From the NCBI GenBank assembly GCA_033030425.1, contig JAUFSD010000014.1, positions 992,001 to 1,056,000 on the forward strand: a DNA stretch of 64,000 nucleotides, written 5' to 3'. The DNA comes from Verpa conica (lineage: Eukaryota > Ascomycota > Pezizomycetes > Pezizales > Morchellaceae). This document shows, one piece after another, positions 58,595 through 64,000 of this stretch. Below the pieces are notes generated by a model. It had not been told where the DNA came from. It was given only the letters and a program-made list of their open reading frames with translations, and made no database searches. The position numbers and the translations under genes were made by a program. How positions within the stretch are numbered: position 1 is the first letter of the stretch; every line of letters starts with the position of its first letter.

Positions 58595-59498
58595 ATGACC
58601 GGTCTCATCACTAAATTCGTCTTCAACAAAATCCTACGTGAAAACGCAGCCAACAGCCAAGGCCGTGAAGATCCCTACTTCGAAACCGTCCCCGCCAACC
58701 GCCTCTCAGTAAAAAAGACCAAGAAGCAACGAAAAGCCCTACCACCCGGCTTATCGCATGAGGATGAACGAACTCTCGTAAAAGTCAAGAGACGAGCCTA
58801 CAGACTCGACATGGCATTCGGCGAGTGCTGTGGCATGAAGCTTGGGTGGAGCTCTCTTATTGCCATTATCCCTGGTATTGGTGACGTAATTGATAGTAAG
58901 GAACCCCATCTATGCCTCCCCTAAACGATAGAGGGGGAAGAAGAAAAAATATTAACAAAAATCAGTGCTTCTCGCAATGATGGTGATACGTACCGCCTCC
59001 GAAGTCGGTCTCCCCCCTTCAGTCAAAGCTCAAATGGTCATCAACGTGGCAGTCGACTTTGTGATTGGACTTATCCCGTTCCTGGGTGACCTGATGGATA
59101 TCGCCTTCAAAGCAAACACCAGAAACGCCATCGTGCTTGAAAACTACCTCCGTGAACGTGGGGCAGAGAATATCAGAAAACAGGGATTACCGCCTCAGGC
59201 TGATCCGAGTCTGGGAGTGAATTTTGACCACAATCAAGTCGTAGATCAGCAGCCGATTTCCCAGCCCCCGCCGACCTATCAGAGTACGGGTATGAGAGGT
59301 GGGTGGCTTGGTGGTCAGGGGAATAGGGAGTATGATGTTGAGGCACAGAGGCCAAGTGGGGGTGAGAGAAGAGAGAGTCATAGAGAGGGGTCGAAGCATA
59401 AGAGCTCAAAACGTGGGTCCTCAAGACACGGGAGTGAGAGGCACAAGTCATCGGGCCACAAGTCCTCGAGAGAAAAGAGTGGAGTGAATTCACGATAA
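58595..59498 (+). CDS. DUF4112 domain protein
   Basis: Exons 58595-58895 and 58966-59498; 277 residues. The conserved core runs from about 60 to 190: LDMAFGECCGMKLGWSSLIA, IIPGIGDVID, then NVAVDFVIGLIPFLGDLMD and AFKANTRNAIVLENYLRER, the two Gly-Asp amphipathic/hydrophobic hairpins that define DUF4112. The C-terminal tail is Ser/Lys/His/Arg-rich and disordered (HKSSKRGSSRHGSERHKSSG). Membrane association through the two hydrophobic hairpins is likely; function unknown. Confidence 0.9.
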
Positions 59499-60922
59499 AG
59501 TGTGTTTTGAAATATCAAGGTATAGAAAGGAGGGTCAGTAGGGTTATTGGGAGGTGTATAAGGAGTATATTCTAGTTGGTTTCCTTTACCGGAGTGGAGG
59601 GAGTTTGATGGTCGTACCAATGATTTGTTTTTTCATTTGTTAGATATTTATTTTCTTTTCTTTTTCCTAGCGGCTGGCTAGCGATATTATCTACCTATTT
59701 TATGAAGCACATGTACTCTAAAGCTAAAACGAGTGAGATGCCTAAATACAGAGATCGGCGAGAAATTGTATGTGGGTGATAAAAATGCTTTTCTATATAG
59801 TAACCGGAAACCGTTCAATTTTTCATACCGTATATCTTAGGTCCTGAAGGTTAATTAGTATATTCCATTATAGCATAGCATGAGTATTATATATACTTGC
59901 TGCGTATACCTGAGATCAACCACTGGTATTACTACCGTAATATCTCATTTCATTCGGACGGCTACCAAGTAGCCTGGCTTTTAGACTTAGGGCATAGAGC
60001 AGACTTCCAGCACCCATAGGACATTTTGGATAATATTTTTGAACGAGATACCATTATATTTTAGCTTAGAAGTAGGGTGTTTCCTAATTAGGAAACACGA
60101 CTTCAAAACGGCGACATGAGTATTTCACCTAGAAATAGCAAGCCACGCCCTTGGCAACCATCAGAACCAAATGAGATATGTAATACGGTATAATACTTGC
60201 CAAGTATTTAGTACTGAAATATACGCCTGTATGATACAAAGTTCAACAAAGCGTGACGGTGATTTCGACCAACGGAATGCATACCTAGGTGGTTTTCTAT
60301 GGAGTGTTTAATCGTACATAAATAGAACAGATTATATTTAATAGAAAGGGAGCCTATCTAATATTAGTAGAACATACCACCTCACATACCATACTTAAAA
60401 TCTTCCTCTCTCGAGCAGAAAAGCATAGCTCTTATGTCCTGATAAATGTGCATCTAAGTGACAATAGGATAATCACTATTATATACCTTAAATTCTATTT
60501 GTTGAAGCGCCAATTCCCCATCCGCGGCTCTAGCCATTCTACGAGACACGATGGTGTTTAGGAGCCGGAATGAGCGTCGTGTTGCCATCCTCAGGCATTC
60601 AATACCTCCTAGACTCTAAATCAACATCAGAATCAAATGCCAGCGATGCGGTGCATATTATAAGCAATGATCATCCCGACCGATTAATCAATAATCAGTG
60701 CACATACTCTGCTCTGCCCCTCAAACATTCCCAATACCATGTCCCGGAGATCTCCGTCGGCAGTACCCCTGGCAGTCCCCTTTCCAGTTCACGTGCAGCA
60801 CCCCCGTAGCCCAACAACCTCGGCCCTGTTCGCTCATTCGTCGCAGCGCGCAAAAAAGCTACTGTAGCAGCCTACCGCGATGACCTGTCACCGAGTGATT
60901 ACCGTAAGTCCGTAGTGCGGGA
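59499..60922. other. AT-rich intergenic region with a 22-bp palindrome
   Basis: 1.4 kb without exon signal. Holds the perfect palindrome at 60077-60098. Confidence 0.5.
60077..60098. repeat. Perfect 22-bp palindrome
   Basis: GTGTTTCCTAA followed by its exact reverse complement TTAGGAAACAC, no loop; flanking GAAGT/ACTTC extend the symmetry after a small bulge. It may be a dimer-binding site or a foldback remnant. Confidence 0.75.
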
Positions 60923-62005
60923 ATGAAAACACCACCTCCACAAGACTCACCAGCACTCCTCTACCTCCTCGCGCTATGTGATCCAGACCACGACAAACAA
61001 AACAACTACTACAACCACAATAGCAGCAGCGGCACAATGTCACCCAATAACCCATTTGGGGGTGGAAAGGATCTGCAGAACATGAACATCGATGAAGCAA
61101 TCCGAGAGCTGAGGAAACGGCTCCCGGGGGCTATGACGCGTTTGCATCATTTTCTGTTAAGGACGAATAAGTATGCTCAACGCTTGCTCCCCCTCCTCTT
61201 CCCCGCGTTTCGTGGCGTCGAACGCAATCATCGTGATTAAAAGGGGCTGAACTGACTTGGTACGTGCGCTCGGTAGGTTAATGTCCACTCCCGGCGGGGT
61301 CGATAAAGTCCTTATGACAGTTTCCTACACACTTCAGGTTCTCTCACCGAACCTCCCCCATGGCTCACCCCTAGTTCATTCCATCAAGTCTCTCACTTCT
61401 CTCATCTCCGATATTCGTATTTTCAATCGGCTATGGGGGCTCTTGGGTATTTATGCCTGGGGGCATAGTATAGTCCAGCATCCGCCACGGGACTTGACAA
61501 TCCGCCGGATCGTTGCAGCGCAGGTCCTCGTGAATGCCTGTTTCCAAGCTCTAGAGAATGTTGCATATCTAGCATCCCACCAAGTAGTGAGGCTGGGCAA
61601 GAAAGGACAAGGGAAGCTATGGGTATGGAGTAGTAGGTTCTGGATGGCACATGTGGGGCTTGAGTTCTGGAGACTGCAGAGGGAACGAGAGTTGAGAATG
61701 GGGAAAATTAGTAGGGGGTTGCTTATGAGGGGAGGGAAGGATGAGGAGGAGGATGGGTGGAAGAAGGCGGTTATTAGTAATTTGGCTTATGCACCTTTGA
61801 CGGTATGTGCTATTTCCCCACCTTGTCTTTACTCTGCAGCGGGACGGGATTACTAGAGTGGTATGGTGCGATGAGCGATACTGATTTTGTGATGTAGCTG
61901 CATTGGTCCGTCGAGAATGGGATGATTGGCCCGTCGGCGGTGGGCGCTTTGGGGAGTGTTGCGGCAGTCATTGGATTACAGAACGCATGGAATGCAACTG
62001 CATGA
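60923..62005 (+). CDS. Peroxisomal membrane protein, PEX11 family (Pex11C-like)
   Basis: Exons 60923-61170, 61277-61802, 61898-62005; 293 residues, or 255 if the start is the ATG at 61037 (MSPNNPFGGG). PEX11 pattern: KLMSTPGGVDKVLMTVSYTL at the N-terminal helix, SLTSLISDIRIFNRLWGLLG and the C-terminal GMIGPSAVGALGSVAAVIGL hydrophobic segment. PEX11 proteins bend the peroxisomal membrane and promote fission. The insertion of a long loop and the C-terminal helix agree with the fungal Pex11C branch. Which of the two starts is used is unclear; the shorter is closer to relatives I remember. Confidence 0.82.
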
Positions 62006-64000
62006 TACTATTGACACTACTACGTTCGTGGAAGGGTTTGTTGGGAGGAATAGGATTTTTCATGTACAGAGGATTTTTTGCATTCTTTTGCAGGGTTTTC
62101 TATGTCAAGTGTTTATTGTTACCAGAGTGAGCTGTACTCTAGATGTATATCGTGATGATATGAAATGAATTCAGAATAATTTATGTCAGATGCTTGAGTG
62201 TCTTCAATTTAGGTGGATTGATAAGCTTGGTGTTCGCCCCCACACGGCGTGCAAACACGTTTGCAACCCACTCTGTCGGGAGACTTCGGAGTGGCAACTT
62301 AAGCCTAGGTTATCTCCTCACCGCGTAGAGAGAACTGATTCCTTTCTTGGGCAGTCTATAACCAGTTGATAACTCCCGATTGTACAAAAACCAATCATCG
62401 TGACTGAGGTGATCTGCCAATAATCGGAGTCTTTGTCATAGTTCATCATACAGTATTTAGAGTAGAGCCAACAGACTTGTTTCATCTTTATCCAGTTTTA
62501 AACATCAGGTTTGATGTTTTGTCGCAAGACAAGATGGTGGTTTATGTGCATCACAATGAATCACTCGATATATTCGACTTTTCGCAGGCATTCTGTAAAC
62601 ACCTATTCTCGAGTGATAGGACTTCTTATCTAGACTTTATAAGGTGTAATTCTAGAGTCATAGTGTTAATGAGCGCTATTGGTATTGTTGTGCTACCTAT
62701 AGGACCTGAGTGTCATCGTTACCACGAACTATGTGGCCCCCCTCTCCTAATATAAGAGCCTACGGAGAGACTTGTACCTCTACACCTATTCCTCTCAGGC
62801 AGAACCTCCCCCCCCCACCGATATCAACATAATATGAACTCTGTACATGAGGCTGGGCCATGGAACAACAACAAAAGGAGAATCATCGTTAGTTTCTTTG
62901 TCCTCTCCGACAGACCCGCCTTAGAAAGGACCGCACTTTTAGAGCCTTCATATGGCAATGATTATGCAGGATGAAGTTTTCTTCCTCCTCCTTCAGCATA
63001 GCTTCTACGTCTATATGCATTGATGGCGACGACAAAGGCACCAATAAAAAAGAGAATATGTCTCTTCCACCCATCTTCTCGCAACAAATCCATGCAGCAG
63101 ATATCACTAAAAAAGAGAATATTTCTCTTTTCCTCCGTGTGGTTAGTGCATGTAGCGGGTATCAACAAGAAGGAGAATTTTTTCTGTGTCTCTCACCCCA
63201 TCCGATTATGGACCAGCTGGACTCAACAGAAAGGGGAATCATCTCCTTGTGTTCCTCTTAGTCACAAGAAGATATGAAGGATATCAATATAAAAGAGAAT
63301 TATTATTCTCCCCCCCCCCTCTTATCATCATCAGCAATTATGGGCCTCTCAAAAAACGACTTAATGGAAAATATTCAACAAAAAAGAGAATTATTATTCT
63401 CTTTTGCTCCTCTTCCAACCACAGCTCCTTTAGCTGAGGTAACCGCCATTTCTCCACAGTGTACCAACGTAAAGAAAAGGAAAAAGAGAATCATTCTCTT
63501 CCTATTCCTCGCTGCTAATCAGACTTTCAACAATGGAAAGGTTTGAACTCACCCGTATACCAAAAAGTCAGTATTTATTGTACATTCGATAAGGGGGGGG
63601 GGGTTGTTAACAAGTGAAATAGCTTAGTATATAGAGCCCATGCTGGGCTACCGATATTTGCTGCGATTTTCGGCTTGAATGTAAGTCAGGGGACTCGGGC
63701 ACCTATTGGGTGAATGCTACTACGGGATAGAAGAGCTATGGGATTTCGTTTTTCCTTTAGTAGATTAAATCTAGCCTATGTTCTTCTTTGCTCTCTGTGA
63801 ATTATGTGACCGAATTATCAGAGTAAAAATTATTGTATTGCGGTTGTAAAGCTATGATTGGCTGATTATGACATGACCACTCACTGCGATAAACGCGAGT
63901 GATCACCTATGCTTCTAGTAAAAACCACAGGGAAACCCAGAGAGACAGGCAATTACATGTAATACTCCGGGATAAAAATATATAAAGAAATAAAATAATT
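62006..64000. other. Terminal intergenic region with hairpin array
   Basis: No conserved exon was found after the PEX11 stop. Frames at 62971-63261, 63186-63437 and 63274-63546 run through the hairpin array (62878-63491) in shifting frames. TACATGTA occurs at 63954-63961 near the window end. Confidence 0.5.
62878..63491. repeat. Array of spaced short hairpins, core AAAAGAGAAT...ATTCTCTTTT
   Basis: Eight copies of GAGAAT (one GGGAAT) at 62878, 63052, 63115, 63173, 63234, 63295, 63386 and 63486. Five consecutive units are spaced 58-63 bp, the outer ones 91-100 and 174 bp. Six of the copies are followed within a few bases by the complementary ATTCTC/TCTCTTTT/TCTCCTT arm, so they can form stems of 6-10 bp. 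Left flanks share a degenerate ATATCAACA; right flanks are C/T-rich. The sequence between units is not conserved. Confidence 0.7.

Noticed and set aside
62878..63491. CRISPR-like array of regularly spaced palindromic repeats
   Set aside because: The DNA is eukaryotic, the repeats are short and degenerate, spacing varies, and no cas genes are present.

Overview
The window is nuclear DNA of a filamentous ascomycete (Pezizomycotina). The evidence is: many short (about 50-110 bp) GT-AG introns; a fungal gene set (VAC8, STT3, RAD5, mitoribosomal uL29m, a Dal5-type permease, a GT15 mannosyltransferase, a Galpha-partner Gbeta, PEX11); no operons; and AT-rich spacers with small terminal-inverted-repeat elements. 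Multi-exon genes, moderate density (about one gene per 2.9 kb) and a DUF6697-like family would fit an early-diverging class such as Pezizomycetes, but that placement is inference.

Layout. 0-5.3 kb: VAC8 (minus, cut by the left edge) and a VWA/copine-like protein (plus). 6.3-11.4 kb: a small unknown protein, CSN8 (minus) and STT3 (plus). 12.5-19.0 kb: a GTPBP1/2-type GTPase (minus) and RAD5 (plus). 19.6-23.3 kb: a 417-bp MITE, MRPL4 and an RRP14/SURF6 protein (plus). 23.7-26.8 kb: an 897-residue protein with two copies of a little-known domain (minus). 27.5-32.0 kb: a phosducin-like protein and a G-protein beta subunit on the same strand. 33.3-37.8 kb: an adenosine-deaminase-like enzyme and a second member of the little-known family (plus). 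38.6-46.6 kb: TAF14, an uncharacterised single-pass membrane protein and a KTR-type mannosyltransferase (all minus). 48.6-52.2 kb: a DUF4604 protein (plus) and an MFS permease (minus). 52.2-55.1 kb: mostly non-coding, with a 175-bp MITE and two weak small-gene candidates. 55.1-62.0 kb: DCP2 (minus), a DUF4112 protein and a PEX11-like protein (plus). 62.9-63.5 kb: an unusual array of spaced short hairpins.

Most genes are single-copy housekeeping functions in unrelated pathways: vacuole inheritance, N-glycosylation, DNA damage tolerance, ribosome biogenesis, mRNA decapping, transcription, peroxisomes. One functional link between neighbours is visible: the phosducin-like chaperone gene lies 1.9 kb from the gene of its expected client, Gbeta. 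The most novel items are the paralogous SIM / coiled-coil / RG-rich / C-terminal-domain family (three domain copies within 14 kb), the hairpin array at 63 kb, two related pogo/Tc1-like MITEs, and strong G-quadruplex motifs 235-301 bp upstream of four minus-strand genes. Exon coordinates were worked out by hand from splice signals, reading-frame continuity and recalled family sequences; for most genes the exon lengths sum to a multiple of three.
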